The notes beneath the pieces were generated by a model, which saw nothing but the letters and a program-made list of their open reading frames with translations, was not told the origin of the DNA and did not search any database. A stretch of 64,000 bases of DNA, taken from assembly GCA_947685225.1 (NCBI GenBank), contig CANTUV010000072.1:9424001-9488000 (forward strand). The letters are read 5' to 3'. The stretch comes from Garcia nutans (taxonomy: Eukaryota > Streptophyta > Magnoliopsida > Malpighiales > Euphorbiaceae). Of the stretch, positions 12,228 to 24,489 are shown one piece after another. The translations under genes were made by a program, and so were the position numbers. Position 1 is the stretch's first letter. Every line of letters starts with the position of its first letter.

Positions 12228-12897
12228 ATTCTTCCCCTCTACAAATGAATTTCATCCTCGAAATTACCTGCTCTGAAGTCTGGAACAACTGGGGATACTG
12301 ATTCCGCATCATCCGCTCACTCTCCCATGTTGCCTCTTTAGTAGTGTGATTCTTCCAAAGAACTTTCACAAGTGGCACCTTCTTATTTCTCAACTCGTTC
12401 ACTTCACATGCCAAAATAGCCATTTGTTCTTCCGCATAAGTCAGATCTGGACTCACCTCAATAGACTCCACTAACAAAATATGAGATGGGTCTGACCTAT
12501 ACCTCCGAAGCATAGAGACATGGAAGACATTGTGAATTCGATCTAATTCAGGCGGTAAAGCTAGTTTATAGGCCACTGGTCCAACTCTTTCCAGTACCTC
12601 ATAAGGTCCTATGAAACGAGGGCTTAACTTCCCTTTGTGGCCAAATCTCAAAATTTTCTTCCAAGGAGACACTTTCAAAAATACTTTATCTCCTACACTG
12701 AACTCTATGTCTCTTCTTTTTAAATCTAAATATGATTTCTGTTGGTTTGAGGCTGCTTTTAGACAATTCCTAATCACCTTTACTTTCTCTTCTGTTTCCC
12801 TATTCAAATTAGGACCAATCAACTTACCTTCTCCAACCTCATCCCAACATAGAGGTGTCCTGCATCTCCTACGATACAATGCCTCATAAGGTGCCAT
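12223..12897 (-). pseudogene. Integrase C-terminal part plus chromodomain, element B
   Basis: This 224-residue open stretch starts at MAPYEALYRRRCRTP, a standard part of the chromovirus integrase after the catalytic core. It continues through the GPY/F-type region (RFIGPYEVLERVGPVAYKL, then HNVFHVSMLRRY), where integrase contacts DNA. The C-terminus has a Tekay-type chromodomain: VPLVKVLWKNH, then ATWESE, then MRNQYPQLF. In this family the domain is thought to steer integration to marked chromatin. The frame runs through the polypurine tract and ends at a TAA formed with the first LTR bases. It is the best-preserved part of pol but is cut off from the rest by frameshifts, so it is classed as a pseudogene fragment. 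Confidence 0.9.
12228..12241 (-). other. Polypurine tract of element B
   Basis: Directly next to the 3' LTR, the minus strand reads AGAGGGGAAGAAT, the expected plus-strand primer for reverse transcription. The tract is also read as the last codons of the integrase frame. Confidence 0.85.
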
Positions 12898-13609
12898 TCT
12901 AATATGAGACTGATGACTGTTGTTATAAGCAAACTCAATCAGTAGTAAAAATCTATCTCAGCTTTCAGAGAAATTGATGATACAGCTCCTCAACATGTCC
13001 TCTACAATCTGTATCACTCTCTCTGACTGCCCATCTGTCTGAGGATGGAAAGTAGAGCTAAAATATAACCGGGAGCCTAAAGCATCCTGCAAACTTCTCT
13101 ATAATCTCGATGTAAATTGGGGATCTCGGTCAAAAACCAAAGAAATTGGAACTTCATGCAACCTCACTATTTCACTGATATACAGTTCAACCAACCTCTC
13201 AAGAGAATAATCCATTTGAACTGGAAGAAAATGAGCTGTCTTCATCATTCAATCAACAATCACCCAGATTGCATCATGCTTCTTCTGAGTCAAAGGCAAT
13301 CCAGTCACAAAATCCATCGTCACTCGCTCCCATTTCCACTCTAGCACTGATAATGGCTGAAGTAATCCCAAAGGAACTTGGTGTTCAGCCTTCACTCTCT
13401 GACAAGTGAGACATCTGGGTACAAACTCTGCTATGTCCCTCTTCATACCTGACGACTAATAATATTGTTTTAAATCCTGATACATCCTGGTACTCCCAGG
13501 TGCATAGATAAGCTGACTGATGTGCTTCCTTCAAAATTACCTTTTTAAGTCTTGCATCATTAGGAATACACAACCTATCTCTATAGCATAAACTGCCATC
13601 ACTTCTCAC
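12898..13609 (-). pseudogene. Integrase zinc-binding and catalytic core, element B (broken)
   Basis: Minus-strand pieces in different frames carry the integrase start (LCIPNDARLKKVILKEAHQS), the CLTCQRVKAEHQ zinc-ligand segment and the first catalytic aspartate in WERVTMDFVTGLP. The later core (related to STAFHPQTDG) is readable only as broken frames around 12960-13060. The enzyme would insert retrotransposon cDNA into the genome, but at least two frameshifts and stops prevent a full protein. It lies directly upstream, in the minus sense, of the chromodomain segment. Confidence 0.85.
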
Positions 13610-13690
13610 ATGAAAGTTTTAACTCTCCCCCTTTTGGCAATCCAATATACCTTTTTGGATTTTCTTATCTGCCATCTGAGTCTTCCAAAT

Positions 13691-14377
13691 CTAATCCAAT
13701 AACACCACCCTCAACTGCAACTGAGCCATCAATGCACCATCATCACAAGACTCAAATCTGGCATGCAACGCTCTCAACTCAACAAGCAACAAGAGTGAAT
13801 AAGCAGTAAACCCTGCCAAAGACTTCCGACTCAAGGTATTAGCAATAACATTTGCCTTACTAGGATGATAATCAATTAAACAATCACAGTCTTTAATCAA
13901 CTCTAACCACCGTCTCTACCGAAGATTCAACTCTCTCTGAACACCCAGATATTTCAATCTCTTGTGATCCGTATAAATGAAACATTTCTCCCCATACAAG
14001 TAATGTAGCCAAATCTTCAAAGCAAAAACTATAGCTGCTAACTCCAAATCATGCGTTGGGTAATTCAGCTCATGCGACTTCAACTATCAAGAGGTATAAG
14101 CAATGACTCTATCCTCCTGCATTAGAACACAACCTAAACCACTATGTGAAGAATCACTATAAATCACATAAGGTTTACCTTCCAAAGGCAGAGTAAGGAT
14201 AGGAGCCTGAGTCAACATCTCTCTCAGCTGCTCAAAGCTCGCCTGACACCAATCTATCCACTCGAATCTAACTCCCTTTTGAAGTAATATGGTGAGTAGA
14301 GTAGCTATTATAGAAAAACCTTTCACAAACCATCGATAATAGCCTGCCAAACCCATAAAACTTCTAACCGCTGTCAC
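13691..14377 (-). pseudogene. RT connection and RNase H region, element B (broken)
   Basis: 14377-14087 reads through the RT tail (SFMGLAGYYRWFVKGFS) into RNase H, with the first acidic motif in YSDSSHSGLGCVLMQ. 13900-13691 holds the end of RNase H (CLIDYHPSKANVIANTLSRK), where related elements usually have VADALSRK. The two parts are separated by frame breaks near 13905-14085. RNase H would remove the RNA strand during cDNA synthesis. The order and spacing match an intact Tekay pol. Confidence 0.87.
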
Positions 14378-14523
14378 AATTTTCGGTGGACTTCAATTCA
14401 ATATAGCTTCCACTTTACTCGAATCAACTCTAATACCCTATGCTGAAACCACATGACCAAGAAAAGCCACTTGATCAAGCCGAAACTCACATTTAGACAG
14501 CTTAGCATATAATTGCTTTTCTC

Positions 14524-14970
14524 TCAGAGTCTGCAATACAATCCATAAATGCTTGTCATTATCCTCCTCATTACGTGAATACACCAAAATATCATCAATA
14601 AAAACAACAAAAATTGATCTAGATAAGGTCTGAATACCCTGTTCATCAAATCCATAAATGTTGCTGGTGCATTCGTCAACCCAAAAGGCATCATTAAGAA
14701 CTCATAATGCCCATACCTCATACGGAAAGCTGTCTTAGGTACATCTTCATCTCTAACTCTCAACTGAATGTACCCTGATCTCAAGTCAATCTTAGAGAAT
14801 ACTGCTGCTTCTTTCAACTGATCAAAGAGATCATCTATTTGAGGCAAAGGATACTTGTTCTTGATGGTCACCTTATTCAACTGTCTATAATCAATACACA
14901 ATCTTAATGTACCATCCTTCTTTTTCACAAACAAAAGCAGGTGCTCCCCACGGTGACACACTAGGGCCAA
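14524..14970 (-). pseudogene. Reverse transcriptase palm and fingers, element B (frameshifted)
   Basis: Conserved RT blocks are present: KKDGTLRLCIDYRQLNKVT, YPLPQIDDLFDQL, SKIDLRSGY with the first catalytic aspartate, and MPFGLTNAPATFMDLMN. After RPYLDQF the frame is wrong. The catalytic FIDD and the following ILVYS are intact one frame away at 14591-14602. This is a one-base-type frameshift just before the active site, so no full RT can be made. Confidence 0.92.
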
Positions 14971-15565
14971 CGAACCTTTTATCCAACAATTCCTGCAACT
15001 GCACCTTCAGCTCTCTCAACTCAGCAGGTGCCATATGATAAGAAGTAATAGAGATGGGAGTAGTACCAGGCAACAAATAGATACCAAACTCAACCTCTCT
15101 CTCAGGGGGTATCCCTGGCAACTCCTCAAGAAAAACATCTGGAAACTCGGTAACTGTGGGTATACTGTCAAGCTGGGACCCCACTACTCTAGTATCTACA
15201 ACATGAGCAAGATTAGCCTCATATCCCTTCCAAATCATCTTCCCAACTGAAACAGCTAAAACAAACATGGATGAAAGATGTCTCTGCTCACTAGAGACCA
15301 TCACATTCCTACCATCACAGGTTCTCAGGGTAACACACTTTTGCTGACAATCTGCCACAACCCCATGCTTAGATAACCAATCCGTGCCTAAAATCATATC
15401 ATACTCCATAAAAGGCATCTCAATCAAGTCACTAAGGAACTCCTTATCCTGAACCACAACCAGACTATTTCGATATACCTTGCTAACTATAACACTATGC
15501 CCTAAAGAATTTATCACCAAAACATCAAATCCTAGGGACTCTGAATGTAAATCACTCACAGGCAA
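14891..15565 (-). pseudogene. Protease and RT N-terminus, element B
   Basis: This open stretch of 224 residues continues the protease after the stop that follows DPGST. It includes FLSDLIEMPFMEYDMILGTD, with the ILGTDWL block typical of chromovirus proteases. It then enters RT at PEREVEFGIYLLPGTTPIS and PSVSPWGAPAFV. It overlaps the next RT piece in another frame, so a frameshift lies near 14930-14970. The protease would process the Gag-Pol polyprotein. Confidence 0.9.
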
Positions 15566-15586
15566 GATGGATGCACTGATGTAAGT

Positions 15587-16111
15587 TTAAGTTGATCCAG
15601 GGTCTATCAAAGCAAGAACTGAAGTACGAAATAAAGAAAAAGTACCAGCAATAACAACTGAAGCATCCGGTTGCCTCTGCATCACATATACTCGCTGAGA
15701 TGGTCCTATCTCATCTGGTCTACTACCTATGATAGAACCTCCTCTCTGACCAGACCATGTCCGACCTCCTCTACTAGAACCTCTGCCAGCATGACCCCCT
15801 CTAACACTGGGTCGAGAAGCTGCATTATCTGTATGTTTATCCTCTTGTGGCTCAGGGCAATCTTTGACGAAATGATCTGGTGACCCACATCTAAAACACA
15901 CTCCTGAAGCACCTCTCCACCAGCAGACACCTCCATGTGCTTTACCACAATGAACACAAGTAGGTGGATAAGACCTCTGAGCCATTGGGGTCGGTGCACT
16001 AGCCACAGAAACTGTAGGTCTCGATCTCCTCCTCTGCTGCTGTACTAACCTACCAGACTGCCTCTGGCTCCTACTGAACCTCAAAAAATATCCCTCTTGG
16101 TCTCTCTTCAC
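15587..16111 (-). pseudogene. Gag nucleocapsid zinc knuckle and protease start, element B
   Basis: The 174-residue frame holds an intact CCHC knuckle, CFRCGSPDHFVKDC (C-x2-C-x4-H-x4-C), which binds RNA in the nucleocapsid. It is preceded by a basic RRRSR-rich stretch. The frame ends in the protease active-site segment ALIDPGST, followed directly by an in-frame TAA before TYISAS. The aspartate of the protease is therefore present but separated from the rest of the domain by the stop. Confidence 0.9.
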
Positions 16112-16132
16112 AGATGAAGATCTTGTCTCACT

Positions 16133-16950
16133 CTAAGGTCTCGTAGCTCTGATCTCCTCATCCCTAGCAGCTACTGTAAGACCCTGTGCTCTCTCAACAC
16201 TCCTAGTAGCTGCTGCAAGACCCTGTGCTCTCTTAACACTCATAGCAGCTGCAACCAACTGGGAAAAATCCTGATACCAAGAGCCTACTATGATACACAT
16301 GATAGAGGGTCTCAGTCCCTTCTCAAATCTCCTACACCTATCAATCTCATCAGAAATAATCCCGCTAGCATACTGACTCAACCAGTAAACTCTATTTCAT
16401 ACTCTGACACAGTCCTGGTATCCTACTTCAAACTCAAAAACTCTATCTTCTTTGCATCTTTATACTCTCTCAGAGTATACTTCTGCTCAAACACTCGCAG
16501 AAAATCATTATAGGTCAAGATTGGTGGGTCATCCAGGGCATGTGGAAGCATCTTCCAGCAGTCATATGCATCCCTTTGCAAAAGAGATCTAACATAATCA
16601 AACTTTTCTTCTAGACTAGCCTGCAGCTGAATGAATACTCTCTGTACTCTATCTAGCCACTGCTTAACTACAGCAGGTTTTGTAGTACTAATAAAGTTCT
16701 CAGCTCCAAACTTCCTCAACTTATCATATTTCCTCGTCGATAACTGTGGCTGTGGCGGCGGCGGCTGCTGAACTGGAGCCTGCCTCAACAACTCCACCAT
16801 ATGTCGTACCCAACCAGGTGGAATCTCATCAACTATTGGTCTCTCTGGCATAGGAGCAGGTGCTATCTCAACTCTAGCTCCATCTCTACCCTCAAGAGTA
16901 GCCACACTCTCTGCACTACCCTCAGTAGACAGACGCGTCTGAGATGCCAT
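16133..16950 (-). pseudogene. Gag capsid region, element B (stop plus frameshift)
   Basis: The likely start is the ATG at 16950, about 170 bp after the 5' LTR. The product begins with a Pro/Gln-rich N-terminus and then the retrotransposon gag domain: FGAENFISTTKPAVVKQWLD, then YTLREYKDAKKIEFLSLK. An in-frame TAG near 16423 probably replaced a glutamine codon, because KIEFL.LKQDTRTVSEYE is usual. A frameshift follows near 16382. The rest (MSQYASGIISDEIDRCRRFE, LRPSI) is the end of the gag domain. Gag would build the virus-like particle in the cytoplasm. Confidence 0.9.
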
Positions 16951-17094
16951 AACTACCTATATCTGCAAATACAACAGAAATTGCCACATCAGAGGTCAGA
17001 AACTGCCAGTGCCAATGCATGTATCATATTTAAAAACTATATTTAAAAATCTCAATTTTCCTTTCTCTTACAACCCACCTAGGTTGAGAACCTC

Positions 17095-17113
17095 AAACCT
17101 AGGCTCTGATAAC
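17095..17113 (-). other. Primer-binding site, element B (initiator-Met tRNA)
   Basis: On the minus strand it reads GTTATCAGAGCCTAGGTTT, close to the plant initiator-Met tRNA complement GGTATCAGAGCC. It lies 8 bp from the LTR end at 17122. It shows that the high-coordinate LTR is the 5' LTR. Confidence 0.88.
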
Positions 17114-17121
17114 AAAACAAA

Positions 17122-18217
17122 TGTAACACCCTTACACCCAATATACGTACACTACATACTCCCAACATATGTAATATATGAATATAGGATACAAGAATGT
17201 CACAACCCATTTAACAAAACAAATCTTCACTTATAAAATCTGTATAAACTTAAAATATTCAACTGATATCATATAAATAATAGATGAAACAATACTTGTT
17301 AAAACATTTATATAACTTCATTACCAAAGATTTATCCAAAATAATTTTTGTAGTTTGTAGAATATACATACATATATATCAAAATATAATCTAACATACA
17401 TGAAATCAATATGTACATAAATATAAAATTTATACATGCTGGCAGTTTATCTCTGATCTTGATGTCCAACAATCAACTCTGCACTCAAGATCTCAAGCCT
17501 AGACTTGACTTGGTCTAGACAAACTCTCTGGCTCAACCAGATCTACCCTATCACTTGCGCAATGAATCACAATCGTGCTAAGCCAAAAGCTTAGTGGTAC
17601 AAACTTTGATAACAATATAGCTCAAATGCAATGCTAATGCACAACACATAAGGATACTAAATCTCATAACATTATATCATTATATCTAGATAAATTGCTT
17701 AATTGTTCCACAATTCATAATTCACATAAAAGCAAACACAAGCATGAGCCCAAAGATAACTAATATGCTATTCAAATTCCAGAGTTACTGCTTTAGTCTA
17801 TAATGACACCATGTGTCTAGCCCCGTAGGTAATATATCAATGTAATAATCAAACTAGGTCTAAGCTTATGACCTGGTCATTTCACCTAGCCTAGCTTTAA
17901 GGATTTGTTTTTGAGGCTTACGACCCGGTCATTTCACCTCAAAAATATTTTCACAGTGACGCCCAGCATCTAGCCTGTAGGCAAATCATAGGCACGCCGC
18001 CAAACAAAGAACTCTGAAAATTGAGTAACATACTAGAAGCATATTTCTTTCATAATTCCATTATCAAATTCTTTCTCATTTTCTCATGATCAAACTAGGC
18101 ACGATGCTTTAATTATCTCATTTATAACAATATAGCCATTACCAAGGACTTTACAGACCATCTTTAATTTATACATAACAAATTGCAATACCCATATGTT
18201 TTGGGCCATTATCATAT
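17122..18217 (-). mobile_element. 5' LTR of element B, part 1
   Basis: It starts TGTAACACC at 17122 and is collinear with 9642-10747. The conserved hairpin is a perfect CTAAGC-CAAAA-GCTTAG at 17578-17594. It is interrupted after CATAT (18213-18217), one copy of the target duplication of the inserted Tat/Ogre-like element. Confidence 0.93.
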
Positions 18218-19692
18218 TGTAGACCGTTAATTTTTGACCCGGTCCGGTCCAATATATGTTAATTAGTCTAAAATAATTTTTGTGTTATCTTAATTAAATA
18301 ATATTTATTTTAGTATTTATTTTTTATAATTATAGTAATAAATAATAATAAATAAATAAAAATAAAAATCGGAGATGAAAAAACTCCTCGCCAAAAGTGT
18401 TGGACGAAATGGCTGTGGGCCATTTCGACTGCAGAAAAATCCTGCGGGCGAAATGGTTTCTCCCGCAATTTTCCATGCAGCGCCCCGTTTTCGTTCACCA
18501 GTCCTCGTAGCTAGTCGCCGCAAGTTTTTGCCAGAAAAATTTTTCCAACGCAATTTTTTCCGAAACCAAATTCTATTTCGTTTTGGTTTCCTTTCCTAAT
18601 GAATTTTATTTTTCTTAAACAACTAGGATTAATCATAAAAATTATACTATAAATAACACTAAAAATCACAGGAACTGGAGGAGGAGGAACGATCGGACTA
18701 AGAGTAACCTTCGGAAGATCGAACTTTTTAAAGGAGAATAAGCAAGCAATCAATCCATCAAAGGCAACCATCTTGCCTTTGTCCTTGTTCATCTAAGAAG
18801 CAATTTTTGGTGGAACCAACAAACGAAGGTTTGAATCTTTAATTTCTTTTTATTTCTTACAGTAGCTTCATTCTTGATTTGATTCATAAGATTACACGCG
18901 CAAACCTTCAATCTTTGAAGATGTAATAATTTGATCTTTGTTTCTAAAAACCTTAAATCGTTTCCTCTGTTTCTAAATACCTTAAAAAACCTTAATCTGT
19001 TTCTTTGTTTTCCATAAATCTTAAAACGTTCCTTTTGTTTCTTTTAAAACTCAAGAACCCTAATTTTGTTTCTTCTAAAATTTAAAACCCCAAATTGATC
19101 TTTTTATTTCTAAAAACCCTAAAAAAATACTTTCTGTTTCCAAGTTTTTAAAAACCTTAAATCATCTTGCCTATTTCCAAAAACTTTATAAACTCTAAAC
19201 TATTTTCTTCAATCCCAAAACCAAGACAGTAACCCAAACTAGCTAATCTAAACCCTAAGTTTTCTTAAACCCTAATTCCCTTAAAGCCTTAAACCCTAGT
19301 TTTCCCTAAACCCTAATCCTTAAAACCTTAAAACCTTACAAACCTAAACATAATAATAATCCAGTAACCGTGAGTCTTAAAGCCAAATTTTTTAAAGTAT
19401 CCAAACCCTAATTTCATGATTTTACTCCTCAAACCCTAATTTAGTTAATCAAAGAACCTTATCAATCTCTTAAAATATAAAACCATAATCTATTTCAATT
19501 CCCTTAAAACTTACAGTAGCCTAAACCAATAAATTCCAAAATCCTAAATAATAATTAAAGTACTTTAAATGAGAAACTGTAAACTTCAATTTTTATCTTT
19601 ACTTACCTTATTTGATTTTGTAGTTTATTATATGCTTCGATTTATTTAAGTTTAATGATTGATTTATTTAATTTATCATGGATGGATGTTTA
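18218..19692 (+). mobile_element. 5' LTR of Tat/Ogre-like element, part 1
   Basis: Collinear with 27779-29328 except for the foldback present only in the 3' LTR. A TATA box (TATAAATA) is at 18648-18655. Many AAACCCTAA-type motifs lie between 19060 and 19440. It is interrupted at GTTTA (19688-19692) by a solo LTR. Confidence 0.9.
18648..18655 (+). promoter_or_regulatory. TATA box in Tat/Ogre-like 5' LTR
   Basis: TATAAATA in a conserved context (AATCATAAAAATT upstream). It is repeated at 28259-28266 in the 3' LTR and at 20120-20127 in the solo LTR. Three-copy conservation supports it as the LTR core promoter. Confidence 0.7.
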
Positions 19693-21855
19693 TGTAGACC
19701 CTTAATTTTTGATCCAATCCGGTCCAATATATTTTAATTAGTCCAAAATAATTTTTGTATTGTCCAATATATTATTTTAGTCCAAAATAATTTTTATTAT
19801 TTTAATTAAATAATATTTGCTTTAATAATTAATAAAAAATAAAAAGTAATAATAAACAAAAAAAAGTCGGCTTGCGGCAAAATGGCCTGCAGGCTAATTC
19901 GCCCCCCGCTGCCGTAGCCAACTGCGGCAGCTTTTTCGCTAGTGCAATTTTTCCGCAGCAGTTTTTTTTCGCCAGCGCAATTTTTCCGCAGTAGTTTTTT
20001 TTTCCAGCGAAATTTTTCCGATGCAAATTTTTCGAAACCTAATACAATTAGGTTTCGGTTTCCTTTTCTTAAAGAATGTTATATTCAGTGAATAACTAGA
20101 TTTAGCCATAGAAATCTTCTATAAATAAGGACTAATACAACACAAAAAGGGGGGAAAAAGGAAAATTGGATCAAATTTGGGAGTAGAAATTAAGACCGAA
20201 ATTGAGGAGTAAAACCTTGAATCAATCTGATTTTTTGAGAGAGCAGACAACAATTCAATCCATAAAAAGGCATCAAAGCTTGTCTTTGTTTTTGTTCATC
20301 CAAGAATAAATTTTTGGTGGAACCAACAAACGAAGGTATGCATCAATTGTCTAATTTCTTCACAGTAGCTTAAATCATCTAATTGTTTCTTTTAATTCAA
20401 AAACCCTAGAGCCTTAATTCCCCTTTCCTAAAGTTTAAAAACCTTAATTCGTTGCTTTGTTTTCCAAAAAGCTTAAAATTGTTATTTTTGTTCCTTCAAA
20501 ATCACAAAACCCAAATTTGCTTTTCAAATTTTCAAAATCATAAATTAAATCTGTTTCTTTCCAAAAACCCTAAAAAAACATCTTTTCTGCTTCTATAAAT
20601 TTTAAATCATTTGGTTTATTTTCATAAAGTTTCATAAAATTATCAATTGATTTTCAAATCCTAAAAACCTAATGCATTCTCCAAAACCCTAATTCTAAAA
20701 TTCTAAAACCCTAATTCAACTCCAAAACCCAAAACAGTAAACTCTAACTCCCATAAAACCTTAAATCCAAAAGTTTTCTAAACCCTAATCCTTTAAACTT
20801 TAAAAGCCTTATAAACATAAATGTTATAATTTTTACACAGTAAACTTTAAAAAATAATTCAATAGCTAATAGTCATAAACTTAATGTTTTGAAGAGCCCA
20901 AACCCTAGTTTTATGATTTTACCACTCAAACACTAATTTGGTTAATTAAAGAACTTTATCAACCTCTTAAATTATAAAACTTTAATTCATGTCAATTCCT
21001 TTAAGTTCACATTAGCTAAGAATTACAAATCCTAAACCTATAAAACCCTAAACACATTAAAACTTAAATAGAAACAATAGCCCTAATTTGAATCTTTATT
21101 TGCCTTATTCAATTTTATATTTGATTATGCTTTGATTTATTTTATATGCTTTAATTTATTTAAGTTCAATGCTTGGTTTATTTAATTTATCATGGATGGA
21201 TGTTTACTTTCTATTGATGTTTAATACCTTTGATGAATGATTTATTTGTGATGAATGGTTATTAACTTTTATCAATTTATTTAGATTTCCAAATGTTGTA
21301 AGAGGTATGTTTCCACTTGGTGCGTACCTCATTAGTTAAATATCATGTAATTTAAATTGCTTTTCTATTTTAGAACCAATGTAAAGGACATGTTTCTACC
21401 TTTCGGTGGATTTCCTATTTAGGCACGTGATGTAAGGACATGTTTCCATCCTCGGATGGGTGTCCATTTATTTGTTTTGTTTGGACATTGTTTTGATTTT
21501 AATATAATAATGCTTTCTTTTAATTATTGTGTGTAATATGGATAATATTGTTATATTTAAGAATTTTATAATATTAAGACCTACAAAGAAGGCCGATTCC
21601 AATGAACCGGGCATTGTGGGGGTGCTGGGCCATTTCTCACCTTCCCCACACGTACCCAACTTTTTGAACCCATTAGGGGGTTGGGGATTCCTTAGGAATC
21701 AAGTCATCCACCCCTTTCTTTTTTCCCCGCCCGTCCGGGTGGGGACTCCATTTTCTCCAGACTTAGGTCCGTGTTCTCTAAGGCCCCAAGCCTAAACAGT
21801 GCCGAAGTTGCAAGAATAATTCCACCGGGAGTGGGGGCGAAAATCCCCGCTCACA
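19693..21855 (+). mobile_element. Solo LTR of a Tat/Ogre-like element inside another LTR of its family
   Basis: It starts TGTAGACCC and ends CCGCTCACA, with perfect target duplication GTTTA at 19688-19692 and 21856-21860. It is 2,163 bp long. It is recognisably the same family as the host LTR but clearly diverged. A TATAAATA box lies at 20120-20127. It has its own cluster of AAACCCTAA motifs and a short tandem repeat at 19941-20038. Confidence 0.93.
19941..20038. repeat. 32-33 bp tandem repeat, about three units
   Basis: Units begin AGTGCAATTTTTCCGCAG (19941), AGCGCAATTTTTCCGCAG (19974) and AGCGAAATTTTTCCGATG (20006). The host LTR has a shorter, related version near 18532-18560. Confidence 0.8.
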
Positions 21856-21860
21856 GTTTA

Positions 21861-22519
21861 CTTTCTATTTTAATTGATATTTAATATCTTTGACGAATGA
21901 TTTATTTATGATGAATGGTTATTTTTTTCTATCGATTTATTTTGATTTCCAAATGTTGTAAGAGGTATGTTTCCACTTTGTGGGTACCTCATTAATTAAG
22001 TTCCATGTAATTTAAATTGCTTTTATATTTTATACCAATGTAAAAGACATGTTTCTACCTCATGGTGGGTGTCCTATTTAGCGTAGACATGGATGATATA
22101 AGGGCATGTTTCCATCTTCGGATGGGTGTCCATTTATTTGTTTTGCTTGACATTACTTTGATTTTAATATAACGATGCTTTATTTTAATTATTGCATGTA
22201 ATATGGATAATATTGTTATGTTTAAGAATTTTATTATATTAAGACCTGTAAAGGATGCCGGTTCTAATGAGCCGGGCATTGTGGGGGTGTTGGTCCATTT
22301 CTCACCTTCCCCACACATACCCAACTTTTCAAACCCATTAGGGGGTTAGGGATTCCTTAGGAATCGAGTCATCCACCCCTTTCTTTTTCCCTGCCAGTCC
22401 GGGTGGCGACTCCACTTTTTTTGGACTTAGGTACGTGTTCTCTAAAGCCTCGAGCCTAAACAATGCCGAAGTCGCAATAACCATTCCACCGGGAGTGGGG
22501 GCGAAAATCTCCGCTCACA
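21861..22519 (+). mobile_element. 5' LTR of Tat/Ogre-like element, part 2
   Basis: It resumes after the second GTTTA copy and matches about 29324-29981. It ends CCGCTCACA at 22519. The total LTR without the insert is about 2.13 kb, against 2.2 kb for the 3' LTR. Confidence 0.9.
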
Positions 22520-22520
22520 G

Positions 22521-22538
22521 TGGCGACTCCACTTGGGA
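22521..22538 (+). other. Primer-binding site (tRNA-Arg-like)
   Basis: TGGCGACTCCACTTGGGA starts two bases after the LTR end, which matches the type of primer site known from Ogre/Tat elements. The exact tRNA cannot be proven without the tRNA set of this species. Confidence 0.75.
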
Positions 22539-23694
22539 TAAGAGAATTTGATTCTGTTGGTCTTTATATTATTCTATTCTTTCTTTTAATGATATTATCC
22601 ATTGCATCATATTAGATTGCATTGTGTGCGTGAGTTAGGATGCCTGTGTTACTCGTGTTGTGTTATATAAGGGATATCATACTTTCACTCAAGGTATGGA
22701 GATTGAGCATGACATAACCACTCATAGCCTCGTACCATTTGGTATTTACTTGCTATGGGAACCCAAGCCTTTTAACCCAAAGACTAAAGCTCATGTAATT
22801 GGCCTATTTACTTTCCTTAGGTTTTACCCCCAAATGAATGTTGTTTAACTATGGTTAATTTATCTTGGTTAAAATCATGACTTATTTGGTTTGCTGTTTT
22901 TCTAATTTGACCCAAGTACATTTGCAAGCTCAAATAAATTTTTCTTTAAAATCCAAAAGACCAAAGTTATCTTCAAAACATTTCAAGATGGTCCTTGGAT
23001 ATAAAACTTTTCTAAAAACAAATAAAAAATTATTTTTCTCATGGCCCAAATACTAAGCCCAAAAATCCATTTTTTCTAAAAAATCTTTTTACAATGGGCT
23101 TAGAAATAAAATTATTTTTATCCAACCTTTTCTTACAAAGAGCTTGCAAATTATTTAGGTCAATTACAAAATACCAAAAATCAATTGTGAGCCTAGTTTA
23201 AACTAAGAGTTATTAATCATGGGCTTGTTTTTGGCATGAATCATTAGTTACCTTTTCGAGTGAGAAATCTATTTATAATAAACCTCTTAATTTAGTTTTA
23301 ATCCAATATAGCACAAAAGCTACTTTAGTTGGATAAATGGATTAAAACCTAATTAATGGGAATTATTATGAACTGATTTCCATTTTTTAAAATTTAACTA
23401 TTGGTTGAAACGTCCGAGAGAAATATTCGAAAACAAGGTACCCCATGTTGGTATTTTGTTAACCATATACCTAGGAAAAGAGGCTCGCCATTCGTGTGTG
23501 GATGCTATAAGGTTGGAAGGAACATCCTATTTGTCCTTGTTTGTTAATTGTTAGTGCATACATGCATGCATACATACATTTGCATCTATATCATTGATCC
23601 TTTCTAGCTCATAGACCTGAAGTACAATAATTCAAGAGAATACAATGATATCACCTACAACATTGATTTTTTATTCAAGCGCTTCATTGGAAGG

Positions 23695-24489
23695 ATGGAT
23701 GCAAACCAACTAAGGGATATAATCGATGAAGTTGTCAAAGCTAGGATGGCAGAGCTATGAGATCAATTGGTTGAAAATATGAGGACCCAGTTGATTCAAA
23801 TTCTAGAGATCATCAACAATGCTAATGAGGCATCTCCCATTGACATAAGAAAGAAGGAAAAGGCAACATCAACAAGGAGCATGTCTACTGATAGAGATCG
23901 AATGAAAAATGATAGATCAATCCATATTCTACAAGACCAACCGAACCATGTGCTACCTAAGTGGAGCAATAAGAGCGATTATCACCCTAGTGGGCAAAGT
24001 CAAAGGGAAAGAGGAGGTGTTGAGAAAAATGTAACAACTGAGCCAACAAAGAAGCGTAAATTTTCAGACTTAAGGGAGCCATTGTTAAAGATGTTAGAAA
24101 ATATAATGAAAATGGATTTGCTACAACCATTGGCACCTCGGCCTCTGCATAAGCCTCTACCACCAAATTTTAATGCCAAGGTCTTCTATCAATTCCATCA
24201 AATGCAAGGGCATGAGATAGATAAATGTGTTTGATTAAGGTAAGAAATTCAAGATTTGATTAACAGTGGAAAGCTGCCTGAGCCTGATAAGTCCAACACT
24301 AAGAATAATCCTCTACCTAAATTTGTAAGGGCACCATCGCTTACAACCTTCATGAAGAGTTTTATCTTGTCACCTTGTCATGATATGGATAGAAAAGCTG
24401 CTAAAGATGATATGCTACTAAGCAAGCTTGGACTAACTATGGATGATGAAGCAATGATCCTTGATAATGGAAAAAATCCTTGCCCTTGA
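23695..24489 (+). pseudogene. Gag remnant of Tat/Ogre-like element
   Basis: The frame starts MDANQLRDIIDEVVKARMAE at 23695. It meets an in-frame TGA at 23758 and continues to a segment typical of Tat gag-protease junctions: FYQFHQMQGHEIDKCV, then EIQDLINSGKLPEP. Two more stops (TGA, TAA) fall between these at about 24232-24243, where arginine and glutamine or histidine codons would be expected. All three stops can be explained by C-to-T changes. In the family this region binds RNA and forms particles. No protease or RT follows before the tandem repeats. Confidence 0.75.
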
